Shown here piece after piece: positions 24,907-33,882 of a stretch of DNA of 64,000 nucleotides. The position numbers and the translations under genes were made by a program. Under the pieces are notes generated by a model. That model saw only the letters and a program-made list of their open reading frames with translations, had not been told where the DNA came from and made no database searches. The stretch lies in assembly GCA_028699155.1 (NCBI GenBank), contig JAQVVD010000003.1:1-64000 (forward strand). Reading direction: 5' to 3'. The first letter of the stretch is position 1, and each line of letters opens with the position of its first letter. This stretch comes from Candidatus Peribacteraceae bacterium (GTDB lineage: Bacteria > Patescibacteriota > Gracilibacteria > Peribacterales > Peribacteraceae).

Positions 24907-26049
24907 GTGCAGCCTCTCCAGGAAAGAACCCGGCTGGCAGATTCTCTCCTCGCGCCCTATGCAGTGAAGCACGGCGACGGGTTGGGTCGTATGCAGCAGG
25001 AGGAAGAAGATACAACCCGGCTCAAGTTCCAACGGGACCGCGGTCGCATCGTACACACGCAGGAATTCCGTCGGCTCAAAGGGAAGACGCAGGTTTTCGT
25101 CGGGGGCGGCGGCGACCACTTTCGCACGCGCCTGACGCATACGATGGAGGTCGCAGGCATCAGCAGGGACATCGCACGCGCGCTCAGGCTCAATGAAGAC
25201 CTGTCGGAGTGCATTGCCCTCGCACATGACTTGGGACACCCGCCCTTCGGCCATGCGGGGGAAGAGGCGCTGGACGCCTGGATGAAGGGACAGGATTCCT
25301 CCTTTGAACACAACGTGCAATCGCACCGCGTGGTCACGATTCTGGCTGAACATTCTGCGCTGTTCCAAGGGCTCAATCTGAATCAGGAAATCCTGGATGG
25401 GTTGCTCAAACACCGCACACCACACGATGAGCCGGGGCAGAAAGGCGACCTGCGTGCGCCATCCCTCGAGGCGCAGGTCGTGAACATCGCAGATGAGATC
25501 GCCTACTCCGCGCACGATTGCGAGGACGGGCTCGGAGCAGGACTCTTCACTGCCAGGCAATTGGGAGGCATCCCGCTTGCGAAAGAGGCGTACATGCGCG
25601 CGCATGCGCGCGGCACTTCCCTGCGCGGCGCGCTGATTCATCTGCTCATAACAGACTTGTACCAGGCGACCGAAGAGGAAATCGCGTCTCATCGTATTAC
25701 AACGCTGGACGGCGTCTATGCAGCACACGCACCCCTCGTGCATTTCTCTGCTGTAATGCAATCTCTGCTCACTGAACTCCGGCAATTCCTGTGGGACCAC
25801 ATGTACAACCACCCATCGGTGCTGGAAATGAGCAGCGCGGGGAAGGCTGTGGTCACATCGCTCTGCGGGATATACGTGCAAGAGCCAACGGAGAAAGTGC
25901 TCTCGCTGCAGAATCGTACGAAGGGTTCGTTGCCCGAAGCGGTGAAAGATTACGTTGCGGGGATGACAGATGCGTACGCCTTTCTGCAGGCAGAGGGGAA
26001 TGGAATTCCCATGGCAACGATGCGTACAATTCTCGGGAGAAACGAATGA
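24907..26049 (+). CDS. dgt: dGTPase-like HD-domain dNTP triphosphohydrolase
   Basis: Hydrolyses deoxynucleoside triphosphates to the nucleoside and triphosphate. 380 residues from GTG 24907 (VQPLQERTRLADSLLAPYAV, the usual start of the type II/DNTPase group); the frame opens to 24802 but lacks homology-like sequence there. Family blocks: RRLKGKTQVFVG, then the metal site with RLTHTMEVA (His), IALAHDLGHPPFGHAGE (HD) and NIADEIAYSAHDCEDGL (Asp). It regulates dNTP pools. It is not obviously linked to its neighbours. A TATTCT hexamer lies four bases before the GTG. Confidence 0.9.
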   Translation: MQPLQERTRLADSLLAPYAVKHGDGLGRMQQEEEDTTRLKFQRDRGRIVHTQEFRRLKGKTQVFVGGGGDHFRTRLTHTMEVAGISRDIARALRLNEDLSECIALAHDLGHPPFGHAGEEALDAWMKGQDSSFEHNVQSHRVVTILAEHSALFQGLNLNQEILDGLLKHRTPHDEPGQKGDLRAPSLEAQVVNIADEIAYSAHDCEDGLGAGLFTARQLGGIPLAKEAYMRAHARGTSLRGALIHLLITDLYQATEEEIASHRITTLDGVYAAHAPLVHFSAVMQSLLTELRQFLWDHMYNHPSVLEMSSAGKAVVTSLCGIYVQEPTEKVLSLQNRTKGSLPEAVKDYVAGMTDAYAFLQAEGNGIPMATMRTILGRNE

Positions 26050-26135
26050 TTGTGCTATTGCTCTATTGTTCGCAAACAGAGTGCAGGTTTGCTTCGATGG
26101 TTTTAGCAATAAAGCAATGAAGCAATGCAAAAATG
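26048..26135. repeat. hairpin of CATTGCT/AGCAATG units
   Basis: Arms at about 26048-26075 (ATTGTGCTATTGCTCTATTG) and 26102-26135 (AGCAATAAAGCAATGAAGC) form an imperfect hairpin overlapping the dgt stop, between convergent genes. Confidence 0.6.
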
Positions 26136-26155
26136 CTGCGGAGATACTCGTCCAA

Positions 26156-27031
26156 TTACTCCGCATCGTACCGCCACGGCGGCAGCAGCGTGAGCGGATC
26201 TACGTGCGCTCCGTTTACGATTGTTTCGAAGTGCAGATGCGGTCCCGTCGAGAGCGAGCCGGCACCCTTGCTCCCCGGCCTGCCGCCGGAGAGGGCGATC
26301 GGATCGCCCTGCCGCACTATCTGTCCTTCCTGCACGAGGAAGGAGGAAACGTGCCCGTACAGCGTCGCAACGCCCTGATGACTGAGAATCAGATAGCTGT
26401 ACCCCAGCCCGTTATCCGCAACCTCCATCACTTCTCCGTCTGCAGGGGCACGTATCACCGAATTCTGCTCCACGGGAATGTCTATCGCATAGTGGGGCAG
26501 GCCGAACCGCTCTTCGTACGCCGCATCCATGAATCGTGCGGAGAGCCCGAGAAGCGGTTCAACCGGCCAGATGAGTGAGGCAACCGGACCGCGCAGCGCC
26601 GCACTGATTCGCCCTCCGCGCAGTTCTGCTTCCCAGACCTGCGTGAGCGATGCAAGTAGTTCCTGCTCTGCTGCGCGGCGATTCTTGAGGAGCTCCACCA
26701 GCCGGTCCCGCGCCTCCGCGAATGCCCGCTGCAGATCCGGGTCCTCCCGATCCCGCACGAGTTCCTGCTCCTGCTCCAGAGCGCGCAGTTGGAAACGCAG
26801 GATTTCTTCCTTGCGTTCCAGAACCGCATCCTGCTGACGCGCCTGCCGCACTCCCTCCTCCGCATCCCTCATATCCTGCTGTGCGCCTTGTGCGGCTCCT
26901 CCCGTAGAAGCCTCCAGTCGTCCACTGCTCGCGGGCGGCACGGTTTTCACCGTCCACACCATAAAACCCACGATGCTGATGAGCACCGCGAGCGTCGCCC
27001 ATGGCCGCGAGATGTGGATACGTATATGCAT
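26156..27031 (-). CDS. M23 metallopeptidase with coiled coil (EnvC-like)
   Basis: 291 residues. An N-terminal anchor (ATLAVLISIVGFMVWTV, about 12-28), a long Glu/Arg/Gln-rich coiled coil (about 50-150, e.g. REDPDLQRAFAEARDRLVEL), and a C-terminal M23 domain with HYAID and GPHLHFE carrying the zinc ligands, so it should be catalytically competent. EnvC/NlpD relatives activate amidases and have lost ligands; this one has not. A TACAAT -10 ends six bases before the ATG. It is a second M23 protein, different in build from the LysM one at 17.7 kb. Confidence 0.9.
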   Translation of the reverse strand: MHIRIHISRPWATLAVLISIVGFMVWTVKTVPPASSGRLEASTGGAAQGAQQDMRDAEEGVRQARQQDAVLERKEEILRFQLRALEQEQELVRDREDPDLQRAFAEARDRLVELLKNRRAAEQELLASLTQVWEAELRGGRISAALRGPVASLIWPVEPLLGLSARFMDAAYEERFGLPHYAIDIPVEQNSVIRAPADGEVMEVADNGLGYSYLILSHQGVATLYGHVSSFLVQEGQIVRQGDPIALSGGRPGSKGAGSLSTGPHLHFETIVNGAHVDPLTLLPPWRYDAE

Positions 27032-27081
27032 CGAACTATTGTAGCAGAAAACAACTTTCTGAACCAGATCGAGGGGATGTA

Positions 27082-27194
27082 CAGAGATCAGAAGTCAGAA
27101 GTCAGAAATCAGAAGTCAGAGGTCAGAGGTCAGAGACCAGAAAACTGACTTCTGCTCTCTGCTCTCTGCTCTCTGCTCTCTGATATCTGTTCTC
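27082..27194. repeat. hairpin of TCAGAAG/CTCTCTG units
   Basis: Left arm 27082-27143 has eight TCAGAAG/TCAGAGG-like units; right arm 27144-27194 has four CTCTCTG units and a CTGACTTCTG. It lies between the M23 start and the stop of the amidohydrolase gene on the same strand. Confidence 0.7.
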
Positions 27195-27971
27195 TTACTT
27201 CTCCGCCGCCACAAATCGCTTCATGAACGCAGTGACCAATTTACCAAAGATCTCGTGGAACTCCTGAACGCGCGCTGGAATCGCTTCGAAGGAATCCGGC
27301 TTCACATAGAGCCCCTGGTTGATCTCTATCTGGATTCCCGGAACGAGGAATGGGGGAATCCTGCGGCGATGGCAGTGGTGCCCCAGAATGTACTTGCCGG
27401 TGTAGGGGAAGTTGATGCGGACGGTGTAGCCGCGCTCCTCGAAGAACTCGCGAAAGAAGACCGTGTGTTCGCGTGAGCAGGTGGAAAAATTCATATTCCC
27501 CAGGTTGATATCCGGCCGCTCTTCCCCGTTGTCCACCTTGAGTTTTGGGCCCACGGGAAGGTACGAGTGGCCGTCTATGAGGAACTGCACGTTGGGCATG
27601 TATTTATCAATCTGCTCATGGTACGGATCATGGTGTTTGCGGATGAGGACGTCTGCGATTTCCTGGGAAGGCTCCTTGCTGTAGACGCTCTTCTCATCCC
27701 ACGTCGTGTGCACGATCACGCCCTCTGCCGCCTGTTCGTACTCACGCGAGATGTCATCCGGCGCGCGGTTCACATCTACAATCACGCGCGAAATGTTCGT
27801 ACTCACGACATACGCGTTTTCGATTCTGAAAATCTGGTCCGTGTAGAGGTCGGTATATCCCAGGAGTTCCTGATCGCTCAGGGAGATGATATCAGCCACT
27901 TCCTCAGGGACCTCCGATCCTGCATGGGGAATGGAGATGAGGAGAGGTTGCAGATCATTCCTGTTCTCCAT
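27195..27971 (-). CDS. N-formylglutamate amidohydrolase-like protein
   Basis: 258 residues of the HutG/FGase family (zinc carboxypeptidase-like fold). Motifs: LLISIPHAGSEVPEEV (His), SRVIVDVNRAP, FLIDGHSY (Asp-Gly-His) and IQIEINQGLYV (Glu), all expected around the active site. There are no histidine-degradation genes nearby, so the true substrate is unknown. The ATG at 27971 overlaps the 3' end of the MscS-like gene by 17 bases, so the two are co-translated. Confidence 0.85.
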   Translation of the reverse strand: MENRNDLQPLLISIPHAGSEVPEEVADIISLSDQELLGYTDLYTDQIFRIENAYVVSTNISRVIVDVNRAPDDISREYEQAAEGVIVHTTWDEKSVYSKEPSQEIADVLIRKHHDPYHEQIDKYMPNVQFLIDGHSYLPVGPKLKVDNGEERPDINLGNMNFSTCSREHTVFFREFFEERGYTVRINFPYTGKYILGHHCHRRRIPPFLVPGIQIEINQGLYVKPDSFEAIPARVQEFHEIFGKLVTAFMKRFVAAEK

Positions 27972-28803
27972 GGTGCTGCGTGATCGTATAGGTGGAAGTG
28001 AAGAACTTGAGAGCGGGAAGGACGATGCGCTGTCCATTGGATCCGAGGATCACGCTCGTGAGCGTGAACGCCTGTACCATGCCTGCGGAGCCTTCGATCA
28101 TGAGCGTGTCACCGACATGCACGTGCTGCCTGAGTTGGTAGCACGCGCACATATTCTCGAGCAGCGTCTTGCAGGAGATGATGAAGGCGATCCCCAACAA
28201 AACCAGGAATGCTACGAACGCCAGCAGCACGTTCGTCGTGATGATCGAGAGGTCGAATCCCAGCTGGACGAAGACGAGGTGCAGCACGAGGAGCAGCACC
28301 GCGATGTAGACCACCTTGCCTGCGATAATCGAAAAATTCACATGGGCTCTGCCAAGCGTCTGCTCTACGAATACCTGCAGGAACTTGGCGAGCAGCATGC
28401 CGAAAACGACGATGAGCAGCGCGGCGATGATCTGCGGGATGAACCGCGTGACGATTGCGAGCGCATTGGAGACCTGTTCCAGGTTGAGCACGTCTGCAGC
28501 GAAGATCAGGGTGACGAGCACTCCCAGCCAGAAGATGAGCAGGGCAAGAATGTGCGAAATGTTCTTGTGAATGCCGACGTTGTGCAGCATTTTCTGGAGC
28601 GGCGTTTTTCCTGCCAGCTTATCCAGCGCGAAGAACTCCATAATGCGTATGGCCAGAAAGTAGAGCCCTGCAGAAATCAGGAGCCCCACGCCTATGATGA
28701 TGACGGCAATCACCGCCTCCGGGAGGATGTTGCCGATTTTTTCGTACGTTTGGCTGGCCGCAGAACCCAGCATTCCTTTCAGCTGCGAAAAAACGTTTTC
28801 CAT
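27955..28803 (-). CDS. MscS-like small-conductance channel protein
   Basis: 282 residues. At least five hydrophobic spans (about 28-50, 85-105, 117-137, 150-170, 180-205), including the conserved-helix repeat type (IPQIIAALLIVVFGMLLAKFL), and an MscS-like beta domain from about 230 (VGDTLMIEGSAGMVQAFTLTSVIL, then GQRIVLPALKFF). It is shorter than E. coli MscS-type proteins at the C-terminus. Function is probably osmotic protection. A TACTCT -10 ends seven bases before the ATG. First gene of a pair with the amidohydrolase. Confidence 0.82.
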   Translation of the reverse strand: MENVFSQLKGMLGSAASQTYEKIGNILPEAVIAVIIIGVGLLISAGLYFLAIRIMEFFALDKLAGKTPLQKMLHNVGIHKNISHILALLIFWLGVLVTLIFAADVLNLEQVSNALAIVTRFIPQIIAALLIVVFGMLLAKFLQVFVEQTLGRAHVNFSIIAGKVVYIAVLLLVLHLVFVQLGFDLSIITTNVLLAFVAFLVLLGIAFIISCKTLLENMCACYQLRQHVHVGDTLMIEGSAGMVQAFTLTSVILGSNGQRIVLPALKFFTSTYTITQHHGEQE

Positions 28804-28880
28804 ACGGAGAAGAGTAGCACAATTCTTTGCTGAAATTCAGAAAAAGCCCCAGGAGATAACTTGTCTTTCTCTTTTTATTT

Positions 28881-30161
28881 TTATTTCTCCTGCGTGTTCA
28901 TTTTCTTCTGCAGAGATGCAATGTACTCATCGATCTTCAGCTCCTTCTGCGCCACCCCCGTTTCCATGGCCGCTTTCGCGACTGCCGGAGCGACGCGCAG
29001 CACCACGCGCGGATCGAGCGGCTTGGGGATGATGTACGTCCTCCCAAAAGAGAGCGACTTGAGCTTGTATGCGGCAAGCACTGCATCCGGCACGTCTTCC
29101 TTTGCCAGATCCGAGAGCGCCCGGACGGCTGCCAGTTTCATCGCATCGTTGATCGCAGTCGCACGCGTATCCAGCGCGCCGCGGAAGACCGCCGGGAACG
29201 CCAGGACGTTATTCACCTGATTGGGATAATCACTCCTGCCGGTGGCGATAATCGGTTCTCCGCGCGCCTGTTGCGCTTCCTCGTACGTAATTTCCGGCTC
29301 GGGATTCGCGAGCGCGAAGATGATGGGATTCTCCACCATGCTCTGCGCCATACCTTTGGAAACGCAGTGAGCAGTGGAAACGCCGATGAAGACGTCTGCC
29401 CCTTTGAGCACATCGGCAATGGTACGCAGCTGTGTTTCGGATGCGAGTTCGAACTTGTGCGGCTTCATATTCTCCTCCCTCCCTTTGTAAATCACCCCCT
29501 TGGAATCGCAGACAACGATGTTCTCCCTACGCGCGCCGAGCTGAGCGAGCATCTGTACGATTGCATGCGCTGCTGCGCCTGCGCCGCAGAACACAATGCG
29601 CACGTCGGGGAGCCGTTTATCGGCAATCTCCAGCGCATTGAGCAACGCCGCAGAGACAACGATCGCCGTCCCGTGCTGGTCATCGTGGAAGACGGGGATG
29701 GAGAGCTTTGCAATCAGTGCTTTCTCCACGGCGAAACACTCGGGCGATTTGATATCCTCCAGGCAGATTGCGCCGAAGGTCGGCGCGATGCGCTGCGCAA
29801 TGTTGATGATCTCTTCGGGTTCCTGCGTATCCAGCTCTATGTCGAATACGTCTATGTCGGCGAACCGCTTGAAGAGCACGGCCTTCCCCTCCATCACCGG
29901 TTTCGCCGGAACCGGCCCCTGGTTCCCGAGCCCCAGGAGCGAGGTGCCATTGGAAAGGAGACCCACCAGATTGCCCTTGCTTGTGAAGTCGTACGCCTTC
30001 AGATGATCCTTCGCGATTTCCTTGCACACTTCGGCTACGCCCGGCGTGTACGCCAGGGCGAGGTCCGCCTGCGTCGCGAGCGGCTTGGTCGGAATGACTT
30101 CGATTTTCCCGGGGCGATCTCCCCTGTGGTATGCCAGTACGTCTTCTTTTATGACTTTCAT
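28881..30161 (-). CDS. maeB: malic enzyme (oxaloacetate-decarboxylating malate dehydrogenase)
   Basis: Converts malate to pyruvate and CO2 with NAD(P)+. 426 residues, the short bacterial form without the phosphotransacetylase domain. Blocks: LALAYTPGVAEVCKEI with the catalytic Tyr, SNGTSLLGLGNQGPVPAKPV, MEGKAVLFKRFADIDVFDIE, CLEDIKSPECF, HDDQHGTAIVV and the NAD site FCGAGAAAHAI. It provides pyruvate and reducing power together with zwf. It stands alone on the minus strand. Confidence 0.94.
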   Translation of the reverse strand: MKVIKEDVLAYHRGDRPGKIEVIPTKPLATQADLALAYTPGVAEVCKEIAKDHLKAYDFTSKGNLVGLLSNGTSLLGLGNQGPVPAKPVMEGKAVLFKRFADIDVFDIELDTQEPEEIINIAQRIAPTFGAICLEDIKSPECFAVEKALIAKLSIPVFHDDQHGTAIVVSAALLNALEIADKRLPDVRIVFCGAGAAAHAIVQMLAQLGARRENIVVCDSKGVIYKGREENMKPHKFELASETQLRTIADVLKGADVFIGVSTAHCVSKGMAQSMVENPIIFALANPEPEITYEEAQQARGEPIIATGRSDYPNQVNNVLAFPAVFRGALDTRATAINDAMKLAAVRALSDLAKEDVPDAVLAAYKLKSLSFGRTYIIPKPLDPRVVLRVAPAVAKAAMETGVAQKELKIDEYIASLQKKMNTQEK

Positions 30162-30298
30162 AAGGTGATTCCAGACTACAGGAGCTACTTTTAAAAATCC
30201 AAAATACGAAATGAAAAGCGCGGTCCCCCTTCGTCCGCCTGTGGCGGACCACGTCCCACGTCAAATCGCTTCTCGCTCTGCTGCGAGCGATTTTACGT

Positions 30299-30535
30299 GG
30301 CAGGTCACGTCGTTCGCGAACGACGTGGCAGGCGCGGCAGGGATCGAACCTGCGACCCCAGGTTTTGGAGACCCATGCGCTGCGCGCATCAATCTTATTG
30401 ATTGCCCGCTCGGACAAGCCTCGCGGGGCCAACTGAGCTACGCGCCGACTGCGGATGTTTGGCAGGTCACGTCGTTCGCGAACGACGTGGCAGGCGCGGC
30501 AGGGATCGAACCTGCGACCCCAGGTTTTGGAGACC
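30299..30535. repeat. 75-bp tandem duplication around tRNA-Trp
   Basis: Bases 30299-30373 and 30461-30535 are identical (offset 162). Each copy has the palindrome CGTCGTTCGCGAACGACG followed by the 3' half of tRNA-Trp. Just left, at 30233-30249, lies GTCCGCC-TGT-GGCGGAC, a dispersed palindrome found again in the metK riboswitch. Confidence 0.85.
30326..30447 (-). pseudogene. disrupted tRNA-Trp copy with a large insertion
   Basis: The 3' part (anticodon loop CTCCAAA, T arm, CCA) is identical to the functional tRNA-Trp, and the 5' part GGCGCGTAGCTCAGTTGG is kept. About nine bases of the D arm are replaced by some 57 bases containing two small hairpins (ATCAATC/ATTGAT-like and GCGC-rich). The D stem cannot form and acceptor base 1 is mismatched. 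It is most simply a decayed duplicate. Confidence 0.7.
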
Positions 30536-30563
30536 TGTGCTCTACCAACTGAGCTACGCGCCT
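30488..30563 (-). tRNA. tRNA-Trp (CCA)
   Basis: 76 bases including encoded CCA. Acceptor AGGCGCG/CGCGCCT, D arm AGCTCAGTTGGTAGAGC, anticodon stem CAGGT/ACCTG with loop CTCCAAA, and T arm CAGGTTCGATCCCTG are all standard. An 18-base palindrome follows the 3' end. Confidence 0.97.
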
Positions 30564-30616
30564 ACGCTGCAAAAGACAGCATGTATAGTACTTTGCGGAA
30601 GTCGTAAGAGAAACAG

Positions 30617-30675
30617 AGAAATGGAAAATTAAAAATTGATAATTATTCATTTCAATTCTCAATTTTCCATTATTC
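30617..30675. repeat. hairpin of ATGGAAAATT units
   Basis: Arms at 30617-30644 (ATGGAAAATTAAAAATTGAT) and 30649-30675 (TTTCAATTCTCAATTTTCCAT), between tRNA-Trp and the end of topA. Confidence 0.6.
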
Positions 30676-30676
30676 A

Positions 30677-33010
30677 TTATTTTCTCTTCCACTTCCTCGG
30701 CGGAGCATTGCGTTTTTTATCCAGCAACTGCGCCGCGAGTACGAGATCGACGTCTTCCGGCAGTATGCGTTTGGGGAGTGATGCGTTCGTTTTTCCATCA
30801 GTGACGTACGGGCCATAACGTCCGTCTTTCACCTGGATCTCCCCGCCGCTCGTGGGGTCTTTGCCCAGCACTTTGATCGGCTCCGCCTGCTTCTTCTTCT
30901 GCTCCTTCATGTCCTCCATGTACTGCACCGCATCTTCCAGCGTGACGGAGGCGGGGGATTTGTCCTTGGGGACGGAGACGTTCTTCTCGCCGATTTTGAG
31001 GTACGGGCCAAAGCGGCCGATGGTGACGATCACTGTTTCGCCATTGAGTTCCCCTATCTCTTTGGGGAAGATGAGGAGACCGAGCGCCTCCTCCAGCGTC
31101 ACATCTTCCGTTGTCTTGCCTTTGGCGAGTGATGCGCTGCGCGGCTTTGTCCCTTTCTTCAGATCCTCCTCCCTCCCCAGTTGGACATACGGACCGAAAC
31201 GGCCGGATTTCGCTATGACTTCCAGCCCGGTCTTCGGATCTGTACCGAGTATGCGCTCCTTCATCACTTCCGCCTTGGAGAGCGTCTTCGTCTTCGATTC
31301 GACCAACATGTTGAACGGCTCATAGAAACGTGCGAGGAATGCGCCGCCCTTCAGCGTTCCCTCTGCGATATCATCCAGGGACTGCTCCATCTTTGCGGTG
31401 AACTGGATGTCGACGATATCGGAAAAGTGCTCCGTGAGCAGGTCCGTAACACGGAATGCAATGTCTTCCGGAATGAGCTGTTTCCCTTCTTTGCGTATGT
31501 ACCCGCGCTGCTGCACGGTACTGATGGTCGGAGCGTAGGTACTCGGGCGGCCGATGCCTTCTTCCTCCAGCTTCTTGACCAAACTCGCTTCTGTGTAGCG
31601 CGGCGGCGGCTTGGTGAAGTGCTGCTGAGACTGAAGTTCGTTGCAGGTAAGAGCATCCCCTTGCTTGAGCGGCGGCAGATGTTTTTCGCCATCGCCCGCA
31701 TCTTCCTTTCTAAAATCATCCTCCGATTCATCCGTTCCTTCGGAATACACGCGGAAGTAGCCGTCGAAGGTCACTGTCTGCCCCGTTGCACGGAACGTGT
31801 ATGCGCCCGCGGAGATATCTGCGCCGACACGCTTGAGTTCCGCCACCGGCATCTGCGTGGCGATCGTCCTCAGCCAGATGAGCGTGTAGAGCTTGAGTTG
31901 CTGCGTATCGAGCACGTCCTTCAGAGATTCCGGCGTTCGCTCCATCTCCGTGGGACGGATTGCTTCATGCGCTTCCTGCGCGCCCTTGCTCTTCGTCTGG
32001 TACTTGCGCGGCTCGGAGAGGATGTACTCCCGGCCGTAGAGCTTCTCGATCGTGCGTTTGGCGTCTTCGAGCGCCTTGGTACTCAAATTGACGGAGTCAG
32101 TACGCATGTAGGTGATGAGACCCATCGCACCTTCTCCTTTGCCCAGGCTGATGCCTTCGTAGAGTTGCTGCGCCACAAGCATCGTCTGTTTCACGGAGAA
32201 TCCCAGTTTTCTGCCCGCCTCCTGCTGGAGCGTAGAAGTCGTGAACGGCGGAGGGGGAGATTTGCGCACCTCTTTCTCTTCTATCTGTGAAACTTCGTAC
32301 GAAGCTCCCTTGAGATCCTGTAGAACCGAGGAAGCCTCGCTCTCATTTGCCGGCACGAATTTTTTGCCGTTCTTGTTCCTGAGTTCAGCGATGCACTGCT
32401 CCTGTCCGGAAGTCAGCAGATCTGCCTCGATCGTCCAGTACTCCTGTGGCTTGAATGCCTGTATGGTGCGCTCGCGATCGACGAGGATGCGCACCGCCAC
32501 GGATTGGACTCGGCCTGCGGAGAGACCGCGGTAGACCTTCTTCCAGAGGAACGGCGAGAGGGTGTACCCCACTAACCGGTCCAAAATCCTGCGCGCCTGC
32601 TGCGCATCGACCAGGTGCATATCGATTGTCCGCGGGCTCTGTATTGCTTCCTGAATCGCGCTCTCCGTAATCTCATGGAACACGATGCGTTTGATTTTCT
32701 TCTCCTTCCCGGGCTTGAGCACCTCGACCAGATGCCAGCCGATTGCTTCTCCCTCGCGATCTTCGTCTGTTGCGATCCAGAGGTCATCTGCTTCTTTGAG
32801 CGCATCTTTCAACTTCTTTACCGTCGTTTTCTTCTCGGCGGGAACTTCGTACGTAGGCAGGAAATCCGCATCGGTATCCACGCCAAGCGTGGACTTCGGC
32901 AGATCGCGAACATGCCCCATGCTCGCATGCACGTCGTAGTCCTTCCCGAGGAAACGTTTGATAGTCTTGGCCTTTGTGGGGCTTTCTACAATGACGAGGT
33001 GGCTGGGCAT
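30677..33010 (-). CDS. topA: DNA topoisomerase I
   Basis: Relaxes negative supercoils. 777 residues. The TOPRIM domain has E9 (VIVESPTKAKT) and the D82/D84 pair in ATDEDREGEAIGWHL. The catalytic tyrosine is Y301 in GLITYMRTDSVNLS. The C-terminus lacks four-Cys zinc fingers and instead has three glycine-rich repeats of the form GRFGPYV, GRFGPYLK and GRYGPYVTDGK, as in many type IA enzymes of CPR and actinobacteria. ATG 33010 (MPSHLVIV) has AGGAAG just upstream; the in-frame 33061 start is unlikely. Confidence 0.96.
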   Translation of the reverse strand: MPSHLVIVESPTKAKTIKRFLGKDYDVHASMGHVRDLPKSTLGVDTDADFLPTYEVPAEKKTTVKKLKDALKEADDLWIATDEDREGEAIGWHLVEVLKPGKEKKIKRIVFHEITESAIQEAIQSPRTIDMHLVDAQQARRILDRLVGYTLSPFLWKKVYRGLSAGRVQSVAVRILVDRERTIQAFKPQEYWTIEADLLTSGQEQCIAELRNKNGKKFVPANESEASSVLQDLKGASYEVSQIEEKEVRKSPPPPFTTSTLQQEAGRKLGFSVKQTMLVAQQLYEGISLGKGEGAMGLITYMRTDSVNLSTKALEDAKRTIEKLYGREYILSEPRKYQTKSKGAQEAHEAIRPTEMERTPESLKDVLDTQQLKLYTLIWLRTIATQMPVAELKRVGADISAGAYTFRATGQTVTFDGYFRVYSEGTDESEDDFRKEDAGDGEKHLPPLKQGDALTCNELQSQQHFTKPPPRYTEASLVKKLEEEGIGRPSTYAPTISTVQQRGYIRKEGKQLIPEDIAFRVTDLLTEHFSDIVDIQFTAKMEQSLDDIAEGTLKGGAFLARFYEPFNMLVESKTKTLSKAEVMKERILGTDPKTGLEVIAKSGRFGPYVQLGREEDLKKGTKPRSASLAKGKTTEDVTLEEALGLLIFPKEIGELNGETVIVTIGRFGPYLKIGEKNVSVPKDKSPASVTLEDAVQYMEDMKEQKKKQAEPIKVLGKDPTSGGEIQVKDGRYGPYVTDGKTNASLPKRILPEDVDLVLAAQLLDKKRNAPPRKWKRK

Positions 33011-33432
33011 CTTCTTCCTGTTTTGGGAGAGCGTACAGGCACCGAGCCTAGTGAGAAACATTACTCCTTGTCAAAGAATTGGCGCATGGGGTTCCTGGCT
33101 CTTCGTTCTTGGTTACGGCCCACGCCGGCAGCGAAGTACCAGTGCAGTGGCTACCAACCAGGAAGCATTTTCTATGCACTCTCACCTATGCACGGTGCGC
33201 CAGCATCCTGAATCAACCACCTGCCATTCTTTGCAGGATATCTGCTGCCAAACGCCGAAATACCATGTTTTCCCCAATTTGTGAGTATCTTTCTTGATCA
33301 TCATTTTTGGCTTATTGAAGCCATTCTCACGATGAGAAGCCAAAAAACAGCCACGAATACCATGTTTTGCGCTTGATGATGCGAAGAAGGGGCATACACT
33401 GGACCTTGGCTTATTTCTTACCCCACTTCTTT
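33011..33432. other. intergenic region before the HU gene
   Basis: About 420 bases between divergent topA and HU. No gene or RNA recognised. AATACCATGTTTT occurs twice (about 33258 and 33356), and TTTTGGCTT/AAGCCAAAA (about 33305-33350) are inverted around 33330, a possible HU control element. No clean promoter was found. Confidence 0.4.
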
Positions 33433-33708
33433 ATGTCCAAGCAGGACCTTATCAACGCCATTGCGGACTCTGCGGGGATCACCAAGCGTGCTGCAGGGGA
33501 TGCACTCGAGGCTTTCATCGCCTACGTGACGAAGAACCTCAGGGCTGGCAAGAACGTCACCGTGACAGGCTTCGGAACCTACAAAGTTTCCAAGCGTGCA
33601 GCTCGTCAGGGCGTGAACCCCCGCAACCCGAGCCAGCGGATTTCCATCCCTGCCATGAAGGTCCCTACCTTCAAGGCCGGCAAGACGCTCAAGGATGCAG
33701 TTCGCTGA
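33433..33708 (+). CDS. hup: HU family DNA-binding protein
   Basis: 91-residue nucleoid protein. MSKQDLINAIADSAGITKRAAGDALEAF forms the helical body; VTVTGFGTYKVSKRAARQGVNP is the arm with the proline that intercalates DNA; the end VPTFKAGKTLKDAV is standard. Start ATG 33433; earlier in-frame ATGs (33367) add an unrelated tail. A strong terminator follows. Confidence 0.95.
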   Translation: MSKQDLINAIADSAGITKRAAGDALEAFIAYVTKNLRAGKNVTVTGFGTYKVSKRAARQGVNPRNPSQRISIPAMKVPTFKAGKTLKDAVR

Positions 33709-33742
33709 TCCACTAGTATAATTTTGTGACTTGAACACGGGA

Positions 33743-33775
33743 AGAAACCTCCATGAACATGGGGGTTTCTTTTTA
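33743..33775 (+). terminator. HU gene terminator
   Basis: AGAAACC-T-CCATG / CATGG-GGGTTTCT with a two-base loop followed by TTTT: a near-perfect rho-independent terminator. Confidence 0.9.
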
Positions 33776-33847
33776 GGAAAAAACGGGAAAAGGGAATGTG
33801 GCGATACACAGAAACTCTTTTCCCTCTTTTCCTTTTCCCTCTTCCAC
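33776..33847. repeat. GGGAAAA/TTTTCCC-type hairpin
   Basis: Left arm 33776-33800 (ACGGGAAAAGGGAATG) and right arm 33820-33847 (CTTTTCCCTCTTTTCC), another tandem-unit hairpin, between the HU terminator and the jag promoter. Confidence 0.5.
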
Positions 33848-33875
33848 TTGCAACCTCTCGATCAGTCGCTATCCT
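33848..33875 (+). promoter_or_regulatory. jag promoter, leaderless type
   Basis: TTGCAA (33848-33853), 16-base spacer, TATCCT (33870-33875), seven bases to the ATG at 33883. Confidence 0.5.
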
Positions 33876-33882
33876 GACGCGC

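Noticed and set aside
33258-33368. AATACCATGTTTT direct repeats as ends of an insertion
   Set aside because: Thirteen bases, no inverted ends or coding content between them; kept only as a note in the intergenic entry.
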